From contig NZ_AUJP01000010.1 in assembly GCF_000424285.1 (NCBI RefSeq), forward strand, positions 1 through 64,000: 64,000 bases of DNA. Direction: 5' to 3'. The first letter of the stretch is position 1; each line of letters starts with the position of its first letter. Below the pieces are notes generated by a model. That model searched no databases. It worked only from the letters and a program-made list of their open reading frames with translations, and was not told where the DNA came from. The stretch comes from Butyrivibrio sp. MB2005 (GTDB lineage: Bacteria; Bacillota; Clostridia; Lachnospirales; Lachnospiraceae). Shown piece by piece: positions 9,256 through 18,554 of the stretch. A program made the position numbers and the translations under genes.

Positions 9256-10062
9256 ATGAGTAAGATTTTTTTCACTGATTTAGACGGAACTTTATTAACA
9301 AAGGAAAAGACAGTATCCCCTGTGACAATGGATGCCCTTATTCGCTTCACTTCTGCAGGCAACCATTTTGCCATCAACACAGGCCGTGCCATAGACAGTG
9401 CCAAGGCAGTACAAAGAGAGAACAACCTCTTTTTCCCCGGAAGCTATCTGATTGGTTTTAACGGAGCTGAGATCTACGACTGTGATGCAGGAAAGGATGT
9501 ATTTAGATCAGGCATTCCCTATGATCTGGTATCTCAGATCTTCGCCCTGGCAAAAGAGCATGGCATGCACGTTCATACCTACAATGACGATACCATCATC
9601 ACTCCCGCTGAGGATGAAGAACTGGCATACTACAGAAGGGTCATCAAAACTCCTTACAAGGTTACTTCTGATGTTTGCGCAGACCTTACAGCAGAACCCT
9701 GCAAGATAATCGGCATAGAACTTCACGATAAGGCTAAGTGCGATCGTTTTAAGGCTGCCGTTGAAGATCTTGGAGGTGACAGACTCACTCTCCTTTATTC
9801 AAATCCCTACTATCTGGAGATTTTTAATTCCGAGGCAGGAAAAGGAAGCGCAGTAACAAGATTGGCAGATCACCTTGGAATCTCAATCGCTGACACAATC
9901 GCAGCCGGCGATGAAGAAAACGACATCTCCATGATCCGTGCTGCAGGTCTTGGCGTTGCCATGCAAAACGCCATCGATGCCGTAAAAAAATCCGCCGATA
10001 TCATCACCGAAACCGATAATGATAACGACGGACTTGCGCCTATTTTGCTTGGGGCGCTATAA
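9256..10062 (+). CDS. Cof-type HAD phosphatase
   Basis: This 268-residue haloacid-dehalogenase phosphatase of the Cof/YidA type is cytosolic and acts on sugar phosphates or similar small phosphoesters. The nucleophile motif is FFTDLDGTLLT (Asp8, Asp10). Motif II is INTGRA, the C2 cap lies in the middle, and motifs III/IV are KGSAV and AAGDEENDISM. It has its own promoter and a GGAG ribosome binding site. Its last 324 bases are present again, without indels, at 11198-11521. The exact substrate cannot be told from sequence. Confidence 0.92.
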   Translation: MSKIFFTDLDGTLLTKEKTVSPVTMDALIRFTSAGNHFAINTGRAIDSAKAVQRENNLFFPGSYLIGFNGAEIYDCDAGKDVFRSGIPYDLVSQIFALAKEHGMHVHTYNDDTIITPAEDEELAYYRRVIKTPYKVTSDVCADLTAEPCKIIGIELHDKAKCDRFKAAVEDLGGDRLTLLYSNPYYLEIFNSEAGKGSAVTRLADHLGISIADTIAAGDEENDISMIRAAGLGVAMQNAIDAVKKSADIITETDNDNDGLAPILLGAL

Positions 10063-10139
10063 TTGTGAATATTCTATGAATTCATAATTCTTTAAGACTT
10101 TTCGATCATGTTTCTTAAGATTTATATGATAGCATTATT

Positions 10140-10167
10140 CCTGTTGCCAACATCCTATGGCAACAGG
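10140..10167 (+). terminator. Hairpin after the HAD gene
   Basis: CCTGTTGCCA (10140-10149) and TGGCAACAGG (10158-10167) form a perfect ten-base stem with an eight-base loop. A pyrimidine-rich tail follows. It is a probable terminator for the HAD gene. Confidence 0.6.
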
Positions 10168-10292
10168 TTACATTTCTTTCTGACATTTCTATTATCACCC
10201 TTTTGATAATAATCCCACTTCTTTAAGAAATTAAGTAACAACTATAGAACAGGCTCTGATTGTCTGCCCATTTTGGAGGTGCTATAATTCGA

Positions 10293-11177
10293 GTGAAAAA
10301 CAAACAAAAGAATAAGCAAAAAGAACAAATCGACTGGCATTCCGGTTTTGCCGGAGGTTTGGAACTGGTTTTCAGAGATTACAAAGACCAGTTAACAATT
10401 GAAAGAGAACACTCTCTTTCAAAGCAGCCACTCCGGATTGATTTCCTGCTACTCAAACTTAATCCCGGAATCATCATCGATAATGCCGTCGGAAGGCTTT
10501 TTAAAACTCACAACATCATTGAATACAAGAATCCGTATGACGAGCTTAATATCGATACAGTATGGAAGGTGATTGGCTATGCTGCTCTATATAAAGGGCT
10601 TAGTCATAAAAATAATAAGATTCAATCCAATGAGTTGACCATCACAATATTCAGGCATTCTAAACCTACAGCACTATTAAGCCAGCTGAAAAAAGATGGA
10701 TACAAAGTAACCAATTCAAGCAGTGGTATCTACTCAGTACAAGGCATTATATCAGTACCATTATACATTGTCATAACAAAAGAACTTGAAGAAGACGTTT
10801 TTAAGGTTCTCAGAATAATGACCAAAAATGCTGATATTGATGATATCATAGCTTTTATTGAAGAAGCCTCAAATTTCAGCATTCCCGGCGATAAAGGCAA
10901 CGCTAAAGCAGTACTGCAGGTTAGCTCAATGGCTAACAAAAAACTTTTCGAAGGGATGAAAGGAGAATACAAAAACATGAATGAAGTATTAAGAAAAATC
11001 ATGGCTGATGATCTTATACGATCAAAGGAAGAAGGCATATCTGAAGCAACTGTTAAATTCACTACTATCATTTCAGAAAAAGATAAAGCTTTAGCAGAAA
11101 AGGATGCTACGATAGCTGAGAAGGATGCTCAAATTGCTGAATTGTTGGCTAAGCTTAATGCCAAAGAAAAGCAGTAA
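10293..11177 (+). CDS. PD-(D/E)XK nuclease-like protein with coiled-coil tail
   Basis: This is a ~294-residue protein of a family I associate with Lachnospiraceae genomes, often poorly named. The N-terminal half holds IDWHSGFAGGLEL, then LRIDFLLLK and HNIIEYKNP, which together read as a D...ExK nuclease core like that of Rpn/PD-(D/E)XK proteins. That is motif reading, not proof of activity. The C-terminus is a helical tail with a heptad repeat (EKDxxxA). The start is uncertain: GTG at 10293 lies 12 bases after GGAGGT, while an in-frame TTG at 10260 lies before that site. The last ~270 bases are duplicated at 11533-11829. Confidence 0.75.
   Translation: MKNKQKNKQKEQIDWHSGFAGGLELVFRDYKDQLTIEREHSLSKQPLRIDFLLLKLNPGIIIDNAVGRLFKTHNIIEYKNPYDELNIDTVWKVIGYAALYKGLSHKNNKIQSNELTITIFRHSKPTALLSQLKKDGYKVTNSSSGIYSVQGIISVPLYIVITKELEEDVFKVLRIMTKNADIDDIIAFIEEASNFSIPGDKGNAKAVLQVSSMANKKLFEGMKGEYKNMNEVLRKIMADDLIRSKEEGISEATVKFTTIISEKDKALAEKDATIAEKDAQIAELLAKLNAKEKQ
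11082..11166 (+). repeat. 21-base heptad-coding repeat in the nuclease-like tail
   Basis: The units encode EKDxxxA, with three full units in this copy (SEKDKALA-EKDATIA-EKDAQIA). The matching region of the downstream fragment (about 11707-11805) has four. Such in-frame repeats commonly change length by slippage or recombination. Confidence 0.7.
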
Positions 11178-11197
11178 TCAAAAAAACAGTGAAAAAA

Positions 11198-11521
11198 TGC
11201 GACCGCTTTAAGGCAGCAGTTGAAGAGCTTGGAGGCGACAGGCTTACTCTCCTCTATTCCAATCCCTACTATCTGGAGATATTTAATTCTGAAGCAGGAA
11301 AAGGAAGCGCTGTAAAGAGACTGGCAGATCACCTTGGAATCTCAATCTCCGATACCATCGCAGCAGGTGATGAAGAAAACGATATCTCAATGATCAAGGC
11401 TGCAGGCCTTGGCGTTGCCATGCAAAACGCCATCGACGCCGTAAAAAAATCCGCCGATATCATCACCGAAACCGATAATGATAACGACGGACTTGCACCT
11501 ATTTTAATTGGGGCACTATAA
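11198..11521 (+). pseudogene. Duplicated 3' fragment of the HAD phosphatase gene
   Basis: These 324 bases align without gaps to 9739-10062, covering HAD motifs III and IV but not the catalytic DxD, so no active phosphatase can result. By hand count the first ~220 bases are about 85 percent identical and the last ~100 about 95 percent, with most changes at third codon positions. The frame is intact to the stop codon. A GTG at 11189 has no clear ribosome binding site. It lies directly between two copies of the nuclease-like gene's tail. Confidence 0.85.
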
Positions 11522-11532
11522 AAAACATCCAC

Positions 11533-11829
11533 GCAGTACTGTAGGTTAGCTCAATGGCTAACAAAAAACTTTTCGAAGTGATGAAAGAAGAATACAAAAA
11601 CATGAATGAAGTATTAAGAAAAATCATGGCTGATGATCTTAAACAAGCAAAGGAAGAAGGCATATCTGAAGCAACTGTTAAATTCACTACTATCATTTCA
11701 GAAAAAGATAAAGCTTTAGCAGAAAAGGATGCTGCATTAGCTGAGAAGGATTCTGCATTAGCTAAGAAGGATGCTGAAATTACTGAATTGTTGGCTAAGC
11801 TTAATGCCAAAGAAAAGGATGGCATTTAA
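11533..11829 (+). pseudogene. Duplicated 3' tail of the nuclease-like gene
   Basis: This matches 10908-11177, starting at GCAGTACTG. Up to the repeat region it is about 97 percent identical by hand count. The copy carries one extra 21-base heptad unit in the EKDxALA repeat and ends KEKDGI instead of KEKQ. The nuclease core is absent, so only a coiled-coil peptide of ~91 residues (from the ATG at 11554) could be made, and that ATG has no strong ribosome binding site. It is probably a remnant, although expression as a short tail peptide cannot be excluded. Confidence 0.85.
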
Positions 11830-11850
11830 CCTTAACTTGCTATATAACTA

Positions 11851-11885
11851 ATCCCTGCTCTATTGAGCAGGGATAGCTTTTTTAT
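11851..11885 (+). terminator. Intrinsic terminator after the duplicated fragments
   Basis: ATCCCTGCTC (11851-11860) pairs perfectly with GAGCAGGGAT (11865-11874) around TATT, followed by AGCTTTTTTA. Confidence 0.85.
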
Positions 11886-11983
11886 CCTTTTAATTTGTGA
11901 GGTGTAAGAATAATCCTCGAACACCGGAATGTCTCAGGTATAATACTACTTATTAGCGCACATCACATGGTAAAATTTTTACG

Positions 11984-13432
11984 TTAGGATTTACGTATTA
12001 GCATGAACTCATGTATTGCATTTGTTATTCTTTTCCTATACAGCAATACTAGAATAATAAGCAATACTGAAAATAAATATCTAAGAATATTATTAAAATA
12101 TGTAAGCATATATAGAGTCCCTATGAGTAGGAAAATAGTCGTTATTTCAATAAGCTTTCTTTTACTATAAGGATAGACTCCATCTAATTCTGTTTTACAT
12201 ACGCTCTCCATAGCACAAAAATGCAGTAATGAGTATAAAATGTAACATCCTAATGTAGTAAATGCAGCTGCATAGTAACCAAACAATCTAATAAAAATAT
12301 AATTTGAAATAATATTTAGTAATGCACCACCTACAGTAGATGCAGCAATTAGTTTTGTCTTCTCAAAATAGAATTCAAATTTTGCAAATAAGTCATATGT
12401 AAATAGAAAATATACACTCATTGCAATTGGAGGAAGACACCAAACAGCATCATAATATTCAGGTGGAGCAAACACCTTCACTGCTTCTGGAGCAAAGGCT
12501 ATCAAAAAAATATTAACACCACCAACAAATATAAGTGTAACATATGAAATTGGTCCAATATCCTCTATTTTTCTATCTCTAATCTTACGATATATCCAAG
12601 GGTCTAGTGTACTAACTAAAGAATTATTGAATATAATCATAATTTGTGCAAGAGAATACGCCAAGCTATATATACCAGCACTGCTCGGATTAACCAAATT
12701 CTGAATCATTATCCTATCAGCACTATTTAAAACTGTTTGAGATAAATAATGTGGCAATAATGGAATATTAAACCTTAAAACATATCCCCATATATTTGAT
12801 GAGAAAAAAAGTTTTCCTCTGAACATTTGATAAAAAAACATCCATGTGTGCATAAACATTTGGACTAAGGCAATTCCTAATATCCTAGCTGTAACATGAT
12901 CATCCATGAATTTTATTAGTACAATACTAATAAAAGGCTTTAGAACAGATGTAAGAAATGTAACTGTAACCAACAATTTATATTTATACATCGTTCTTTG
13001 CTCAGCCGACCAAAATCCCAATATTGATGAAGTCCATATTAGAATAATCATCAGATACATTTGTGCAGTAGTAAGCGAGAATAAGGAATTAAAAAAATTT
13101 TTAAATATAACATAAATAAAAGTCCATATACAACACAGTACTAATGTTAGTCCTTCAATTGCAGAAGAAAACTCCAATCGTTGTTTTTCGAACTTTACTA
13201 ATCCTTGTAAATATACTCCACCACAAAGATTTAAAGATATGATAATGGTAACTATCCCCATCCATGAATTAAATACATTGAACTGCCCATATTCTGATGT
13301 AGAAAGCAATCGTGTGAAAATTGGGGTAGTTATCATTGATATACCTTTTTGTAAAAAAGAACAAATCAAAAACCAAAAAGATGCTTTGGCTTGAATAGGT
13401 ATACTTTTATATTTATTTATTATCATTTTCAT
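11984..13432 (-). CDS. Wzx-like polysaccharide flippase
   Basis: This is an integral membrane protein of 482 residues with about twelve to fourteen hydrophobic helices, of the MATE/MurJ-related oligosaccharide translocase class. The N-terminus (FLICSFLQKGISMITTPIFTRLLS) and TSEYGQFNVFNSW are typical of polysaccharide biosynthesis exporters. It probably flips the lipid-linked repeat unit across the membrane. It is the last gene of the exopolysaccharide operon, and its start lies 20 bases inside the pyruvyltransferase gene, which suggests translational coupling. The base composition is AT-rich. I see no convincing terminator directly after it. Confidence 0.88.
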   Translation of the reverse strand: MKMIINKYKSIPIQAKASFWFLICSFLQKGISMITTPIFTRLLSTSEYGQFNVFNSWMGIVTIIISLNLCGGVYLQGLVKFEKQRLEFSSAIEGLTLVLCCIWTFIYVIFKNFFNSLFSLTTAQMYLMIILIWTSSILGFWSAEQRTMYKYKLLVTVTFLTSVLKPFISIVLIKFMDDHVTARILGIALVQMFMHTWMFFYQMFRGKLFFSSNIWGYVLRFNIPLLPHYLSQTVLNSADRIMIQNLVNPSSAGIYSLAYSLAQIMIIFNNSLVSTLDPWIYRKIRDRKIEDIGPISYVTLIFVGGVNIFLIAFAPEAVKVFAPPEYYDAVWCLPPIAMSVYFLFTYDLFAKFEFYFEKTKLIAASTVGGALLNIISNYIFIRLFGYYAAAFTTLGCYILYSLLHFCAMESVCKTELDGVYPYSKRKLIEITTIFLLIGTLYMLTYFNNILRYLFSVLLIILVLLYRKRITNAIHEFMLIRKS

Positions 13433-14621
13433 TTTGTATCTTCTTTATAAATTCTGTAGGATTATAGACTGTTTTTTTTATATTACTAGTATTAAATGTA
13501 TTCAATTTCTGTTCTATTTTTTTATAATTCTTATTTATCATCTCTAATCTGGATAAAAAATAATGATCATCATTCATTACATTTTCTATCCAATCATATG
13601 AATCATTACACCCTGCATATTCACAAGCCTCAACAGTTTTAGAGTCATAAGCTAACGCATAAAATGGAACAGAATACTTTTCAGACAAAATTACGCCATG
13701 GTATCTGCTGGTAACCACGAAATTTGAATTCTGAATTATAGCATCATATAAATAGGGTGAATCAATGTCTGAATTATCAATAATATTGCCAACATAATTA
13801 TCTTGCAGATAACAAGTAATTTTTTTTAAAAAATCATTATCTATCTCTGCATGCTTTAAAATACAAACTCTTTTCCCGTTAGCAATTGAGAAATCAGCAA
13901 AAGGCTTGACAATTATCTTAATATAATCATTGACTTCCCAACGATACTTTTTATAATTTATATGCCATGAACTAATGTCAGACAATAATAATGTATTGTA
14001 ATTATGTTCGTTGTATTGTATTTCATTTTTAAACATAAAAGCAGTATCAATGCCAAACGAAGAGTCTATCCCCCGCATCTTCAAATATCTTACTGACTGT
14101 TTTTCTCTAACAAAAACATTGCTCTGTCTCAGAATTTGTTCTGCAATAAAATTGAAAACAAACTTTTTACTATCATTTATTGTATCTAAATGAAAAAGTA
14201 TTGATTTATTTAAACTTGAGCAAATAAGTAGAGTATATAGTAAGGTTCTATCAACATAACTTCCAATACTGGCACCTAGTGGTGCAACTATAACCAGGTC
14301 TGCTTTTTTTATTGTTTTAACAAGCTTCGATCTCTTTTCTACTTGTAACTTGTTGAGACTTATTTTTTTCAATATGCTATACCTAGTAAAATATAATAAA
14401 TCACTAATTGAGCCTGCATGATTGATAATATTAAATTCTGGAACAAATTCTGTGATATGCGTAATCTTTGAATCTAAAATTGGCAAATGGCTACCAGGAA
14501 ACCTATACATTACATCAATGTGTCCTACTTCATCTATTGATACTAGCCTTTGAAGCAAAGCTAATCCTGCAATGTCATCTCCAAAATTGTATGTATGTTG
14601 TCCAACTATTAACACGTTCAT
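13413..14621 (-). CDS. Polysaccharide pyruvyltransferase family protein
   Basis: The 402-residue protein has the WcaK/CsaB pattern: MNVLIVGQHTYNFGDD at the start, DLVIVAPLGASIGS in the middle, FVREKQSVRYLK, and the C-terminal signature VVTSRYHGVILSEKYSVPF. Family enzymes transfer ketal-linked pyruvate from phosphoenolpyruvate to sugars of surface polymers, giving negative charge. Some relatives act on other substrates, so the acceptor is inferred from the operon. It sits between the acyltransferase (20-base gap) and the flippase (20-base overlap). Confidence 0.83.
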   Translation of the reverse strand: MNVLIVGQHTYNFGDDIAGLALLQRLVSIDEVGHIDVMYRFPGSHLPILDSKITHITEFVPEFNIINHAGSISDLLYFTRYSILKKISLNKLQVEKRSKLVKTIKKADLVIVAPLGASIGSYVDRTLLYTLLICSSLNKSILFHLDTINDSKKFVFNFIAEQILRQSNVFVREKQSVRYLKMRGIDSSFGIDTAFMFKNEIQYNEHNYNTLLLSDISSWHINYKKYRWEVNDYIKIIVKPFADFSIANGKRVCILKHAEIDNDFLKKITCYLQDNYVGNIIDNSDIDSPYLYDAIIQNSNFVVTSRYHGVILSEKYSVPFYALAYDSKTVEACEYAGCNDSYDWIENVMNDDHYFLSRLEMINKNYKKIEQKLNTFNTSNIKKTVYNPTEFIKKIQNENDNK

Positions 14622-14641
14622 AATCTATCTTTCTCAATTTA

Positions 14642-15205
14642 CTAATTAAAACTGTCAACAAAAAAATACTTTTCACGAATTTCTTCTAACCTACTACTAC
14701 CATGTGGTGCAATTACTTTTCCATTCTTCATCCATGGATATTTGTTGTTTATTTCCAACAACTTATTAGAATACTCATCAATTGTCATTATGAATTTTGC
14801 AGGATTACCACCCCAAACCTCACCATCTGGTACCGCTTTTGTCACAATACTACCGGCAGCAATAATTGAATTCTCGCCAACGCTACACCCTGGCATCAAT
14901 ATAGTATGAGCTCCTATCATGCAGTTTTTGTGTAATACTATTGAACCTACTTTATCTAATCGATTCTTCAACTTTAGGTATCTAGAAACATGAAAACAGC
15001 TAACATCATGAGTAATAAAATGTACTCCAGCAGCAACAGTTACATTATCATCGATGCTAATCAAATATGGCTCTGTACCTATGTCAGTTGTATATATTTG
15101 AACATTTTCTCCTAAATAATGAACTTTATCCTTCAAATATTTTGCTTTCTTTTCTGGAGATAAACTTTTGAAATACAGTTTCTTAATCATGTCTATTATT
15201 CCCAT
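14642..15205 (-). CDS. Left-handed beta-helix acyltransferase
   Basis: The 187-residue protein has hexapeptide-repeat character (residues ~55-135), including VGSIVLHKNCMIGAHTILMP and GENSIIAAGSIVTKAVPDGEVW-GGNPAK, the closing motif of WbbJ/serine-acetyltransferase-like enzymes. A histidine in FITHDVSCFHVSRY lies where the catalytic His of this class is found. It is probably a sugar O- or N-acetyltransferase that decorates the exopolysaccharide, using acetyl-CoA in the cytosol. It lies between the polymerase and pyruvyltransferase genes with short gaps (15 and 20 bases). Confidence 0.86.
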   Translation of the reverse strand: MGIIDMIKKLYFKSLSPEKKAKYLKDKVHYLGENVQIYTTDIGTEPYLISIDDNVTVAAGVHFITHDVSCFHVSRYLKLKNRLDKVGSIVLHKNCMIGAHTILMPGCSVGENSIIAAGSIVTKAVPDGEVWGGNPAKFIMTIDEYSNKLLEINNKYPWMKNGKVIAPHGSSRLEEIREKYFFVDSFN

Positions 15206-15220
15206 AAAATCCCTCTTTTT

Positions 15221-16519
15221 CTATACTGTATTAACAATACCATTCTGACTAAAATCATTTGTTTCGAAATAAGTGCGGAATTCAAAATATGCAATCAAAA
15301 ATCCAAAAGCTATGCAGTTACTTCCCGTAGTCAATATTAATGTAAAACTTGTACCTATAATAAAAGTAAATAAAGCAATATCTAAATCATTGATCATTTC
15401 CTTTTTTTTCAAAATAGTAAGCTTATAAAATATCAATGCAACAGGAAATACATAGAGTATTAATGACATAGTACCTGTTTCAGCAATCATTCCAAGTAAA
15501 CCAAGGTCACTATAATATGCCTCTCCACTAGTTCCATGAATGATAGCGTAATATTTTTCTTCAGATAAAAAACCATTACCAAATAAAGGTCTTTGCATAA
15601 TACAGCTCAAGAAATAATCTATAGCACTTAATCTTGCCAGCGTACTCCATCTGTTGTTTCCAGTAATACTAAAACTATCTACGAAATTAGCTATCACTGA
15701 AGTATAAACCATAACAATACTTACAAAAAAAGCCAATAACATTTTCGATAAAAATGCCCTTAAATTGTTCTTTCTAAAAAGTAGCACAGCAAAAAAACAA
15801 ATAAGTAAAGTTAATGAATACATTCTTGTCTGCTGAACAAAAATGACAACGTACAGTTCAGTAATCACCATAATCAAAGCCTTAATGGTGCTTTTCCTAT
15901 TCAATCTTGAAATTCTAATTTGCAAGGAATTATATATTATCGAAATATTCCCAAATGATAACAACGATACTCTTAAATTGCCTTTATACGTTTTCAAGTC
16001 TACCCCTGATGTATTTTGAAAATAGGAAATCATATCAAAAAGCACATTACCACTGATCCTATAGTTGATACTTTGAATAATAACAATAATTGCCCATATA
16101 AACACAAATATGTTTATTATATTGAAAATATACCTTATGCTTCCATATCTAATAAATATTACTAAGAAAGATACAAAAAAAAATACCATAAGCAAATTTG
16201 CGCCATTACTTACGGCCTCGTCAATGCTTTGGTCATAGGCCACCCATGAGTAAAACACCTCTATCAACCAAGCTGCAAGGTAAATAAGGCATTGTATTAA
16301 AATCTTTTTATATCTGTTTTTAAATATCGCTTGTTTTGCCAAAAGGTAATACGATGCTAGAAATAATGCGATAGTACCAAAAATCACATAGAATCTATGT
16401 CCTTGAAATAGAAAAGAAATAATGCGTGGATATTTAATCAGATAGAACCAATGATAGTAGAACAACATTATTATAGAAATAATGAAAGTACTCTTTTTTA
16501 ATATCTTATGTCTTTTCAT
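15221..16519 (-). CDS. Wzy-like O-antigen/EPS polymerase
   Basis: This is a 432-residue membrane protein with about ten to twelve helices. A large loop between late helices contains NRWSTLARLSAIDYFLSCI and RPLFGNGFLSEEKY, resembling the RPLFGxG motif of O-antigen ligase/polymerase (Wzy, WaaL) proteins. In a Wzx/Wzy operon its expected role is to polymerise repeat units on the outer face of the membrane. No other polymerase candidate is in the operon. The code is markedly AT-rich. AGGAGAA lies 12 bases before the start. Confidence 0.8.
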   Translation of the reverse strand: MKRHKILKKSTFIISIIMLFYYHWFYLIKYPRIISFLFQGHRFYVIFGTIALFLASYYLLAKQAIFKNRYKKILIQCLIYLAAWLIEVFYSWVAYDQSIDEAVSNGANLLMVFFFVSFLVIFIRYGSIRYIFNIINIFVFIWAIIVIIQSINYRISGNVLFDMISYFQNTSGVDLKTYKGNLRVSLLSFGNISIIYNSLQIRISRLNRKSTIKALIMVITELYVVIFVQQTRMYSLTLLICFFAVLLFRKNNLRAFLSKMLLAFFVSIVMVYTSVIANFVDSFSITGNNRWSTLARLSAIDYFLSCIMQRPLFGNGFLSEEKYYAIIHGTSGEAYYSDLGLLGMIAETGTMSLILYVFPVALIFYKLTILKKKEMINDLDIALFTFIIGTSFTLILTTGSNCIAFGFLIAYFEFRTYFETNDFSQNGIVNTV

Positions 16520-16525
16520 TCCTTG

Positions 16526-17446
16526 TTACGATTTCTCCTTACGTTTACCTTCATTTTTTCTAAAATAATCGAAAAATGCATTGCCTAAAGCCTTCCATGT
16601 CATCCTTCCTAAAATGGTTTTTCTTATTTTTCTTAAAATAAAATATGTCTTCGCCCAAAAAGAATTCTGAATATACTTATCGATAATATATAATCCATTC
16701 CTTAACATATAATAAGTCTGTGAATAACTGCCTTCTACAGTTGAAGCACTAACCTTATGGTATATGCATGCACTTCCCTCATACAGTATTTGAAATCCTG
16801 CATTTAATAATCGCCAACAATAATCTGTATCTTCACAATATAAAAAATACTCCTCTGATAACAATCCTACTTCTTCAATAACTTGATTTGGAATAAGCCA
16901 CATACAACCCGTAGCAAAAGTTATTTCTTTACTGTAGTCATATTGCCCATAATCCTGATCCATATAGCCGATATGATGAGTATCACCAGTCTTATAATCA
17001 ATAAAACCACCTGCAAACCAAATTAAATTCGGCTGCGAATAAAATTTAATTTTGCCACATACAAGCCCTAATTTATCGTTATCAGGATAACATTGATAAG
17101 CCATTACTAATTTATCCAAAAAATCAGGTTCAACAATAGTATCATTATTTAGCAAGAGATAATAATCTGGTGCCCAACTACTGGCATATTTAATACCAAG
17201 ATTATTCCCTCCAGAGAATCCTAGATTATCTTTACTATTTATAAAGTAGCAATTGCTTTTCAAAAATAGATATTGGCTACTTGTTGCTTTTTCAGTAGAT
17301 CCATTATCGACGACAACTATTTTTACGTTTGGATAAGTGATTTTTTTTAGGCTTTTTACACACTCTACTGTATCCTCAAAGCCATTGTAATTTACAAGAA
17401 TAATACATACTAATGCTTTCAATTGATTACTATTATCTTTTATCAT
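16526..17446 (-). CDS. Family 2 glycosyltransferase (rhamnosyltransferase-like)
   Basis: The 306-residue GT-A enzyme starts with CIILVNYNGFEDTVECVKSL, followed by VVVDNGS, NLGFSGGNNLGI and LLNNDTIV (the DxD-equivalent metal site). GCMWLIP and DTDYCWRLLNAGF form the acceptor-side region. This arrangement is shared with rhamnosyltransferase-type GT2 enzymes of surface polysaccharide clusters, but the sugar donor cannot be fixed by sequence. It overlaps the upstream GT4 gene by 14 bases and lies 6 bases from the polymerase gene, so it is clearly in the same transcript. Confidence 0.88.
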   Translation of the reverse strand: MIKDNSNQLKALVCIILVNYNGFEDTVECVKSLKKITYPNVKIVVVDNGSTEKATSSQYLFLKSNCYFINSKDNLGFSGGNNLGIKYASSWAPDYYLLLNNDTIVEPDFLDKLVMAYQCYPDNDKLGLVCGKIKFYSQPNLIWFAGGFIDYKTGDTHHIGYMDQDYGQYDYSKEITFATGCMWLIPNQVIEEVGLLSEEYFLYCEDTDYCWRLLNAGFQILYEGSACIYHKVSASTVEGSYSQTYYMLRNGLYIIDKYIQNSFWAKTYFILRKIRKTILGRMTWKALGNAFFDYFRKNEGKRKEKS

Positions 17447-18551
17447 AACTAATCTGCTTTAAAAAATCTCCCATAACTTTATCCCAATTGAGGCACTCAA
17501 TGTAATCATATTCTAGCTTTCGTTGACAAGTAAAAATATCAGGATTATCAACAATACTCATCATCTTTCTTGCTAAATCATTCTCGTTACCACGTTCAAA
17601 AAACAATCCGATTTTTCCATTATCCAACTGTTCTTTTAAACCACCCGTTTCAGAAGCAATAATAGGCACTCCATATTCCATTGCTATAGGTATTACTCCT
17701 GACTGAGTAGCATCAAGATATGGCACAACAGCGACAACTTTTTCACTTTTAAAAAGGCCCTCAACCTCACTGTCATCAATATAACGAATGAGAAGATTAA
17801 CATTCGGCAAAGAATCATATAGTTGCTTATATGGAGAAAAATCACCATTTCCAGCTATAGTTAAAGTGACATTTTTTTTCTTATTTACCAAAAGCTTAAA
17901 TGCTTTTCCTAAGACTTCAATCCCTTTATATTTTTGAATTCTACCAAAGAAAAGAAAGTTAATACTTTCAGAATCATAATACTTTTTGGGTTCCTTACTT
18001 GCTAAAGAAGAATAAACATTTAAACGTCCATGAGGAATCACAATAATATCTTGATTTTTTTTATTATACCTTTTACTAGCTTGTAACCTAAATTTGTCTG
18101 TTAATACTATTAGCTTGTCATTTTGTTTATAGTATCTTTTTGCTAAAAAAGCATTTATCCTCCCTTCACCACTGTGAGGAAACGGATCATGACAGACTGC
18201 TATTCGATATCTCGCCTTAATTAGCGGGAAATACAAAGTTGACCAATTAGCAAAAAATGTTGTTAGTGCAACATCAAATACAATATTTTTAAAGTATTCA
18301 TTTAGACGCTTAATCTCACAAGTCCAAAACTCCCACACTTGTTTTATGTGCGATTCTATATCATTATTGAGCTGTGTATAATAAATATGGTTGCTTGGCA
18401 ACAACTCATTCCACTGTTCTTTATTTTGAACATTTTCCTGCATTATTGCATATACATCTATATTATTCTGTTTTAATCCTTCTGCCATTCCATAAGAAAA
18501 AAAAGTAGCAACTTCTTTAGGCTTTGCTAAATTCACAATTAATACTCGCAT
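17433..18551 (-). CDS. Family 4-type glycosyltransferase (GT-B)
   Basis: The 372-residue enzyme has the GT-B fold: an N-terminal acceptor domain and a C-terminal donor domain with INFLFFGRIQKYKGIEVLGKAF, LTIAGNGD and GVPIIASETGGLKEQL, which holds the region of the ExxxxxxxE motif (here AMEYGVPIIASETGGLKE). It probably adds a sugar to the lipid-linked exopolysaccharide repeat. Only three bases separate it from the upstream GT4 gene. Donor and linkage are unknown. Confidence 0.87.
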   Translation of the reverse strand: MRVLIVNLAKPKEVATFFSYGMAEGLKQNNIDVYAIMQENVQNKEQWNELLPSNHIYYTQLNNDIESHIKQVWEFWTCEIKRLNEYFKNIVFDVALTTFFANWSTLYFPLIKARYRIAVCHDPFPHSGEGRINAFLAKRYYKQNDKLIVLTDKFRLQASKRYNKKNQDIIVIPHGRLNVYSSLASKEPKKYYDSESINFLFFGRIQKYKGIEVLGKAFKLLVNKKKNVTLTIAGNGDFSPYKQLYDSLPNVNLLIRYIDDSEVEGLFKSEKVVAVVPYLDATQSGVIPIAMEYGVPIIASETGGLKEQLDNGKIGLFFERGNENDLARKMMSIVDNPDIFTCQRKLEYDYIECLNWDKVMGDFLKQISYDKR

Positions 18552-18554
18552 ATA

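Noticed and set aside
11189-11521. A second, complete HAD phosphatase gene
   Set aside because: It lacks the N-terminal DxD nucleophile and the cap domain, and there is no ribosome binding site; it is a fragment of the upstream gene.
10293-11829. A transposon or insertion sequence explaining the duplication
   Set aside because: I find no terminal inverted repeats, no target-site duplication and no DDE or serine/tyrosine recombinase. The nuclease-like gene alone does not define an element.
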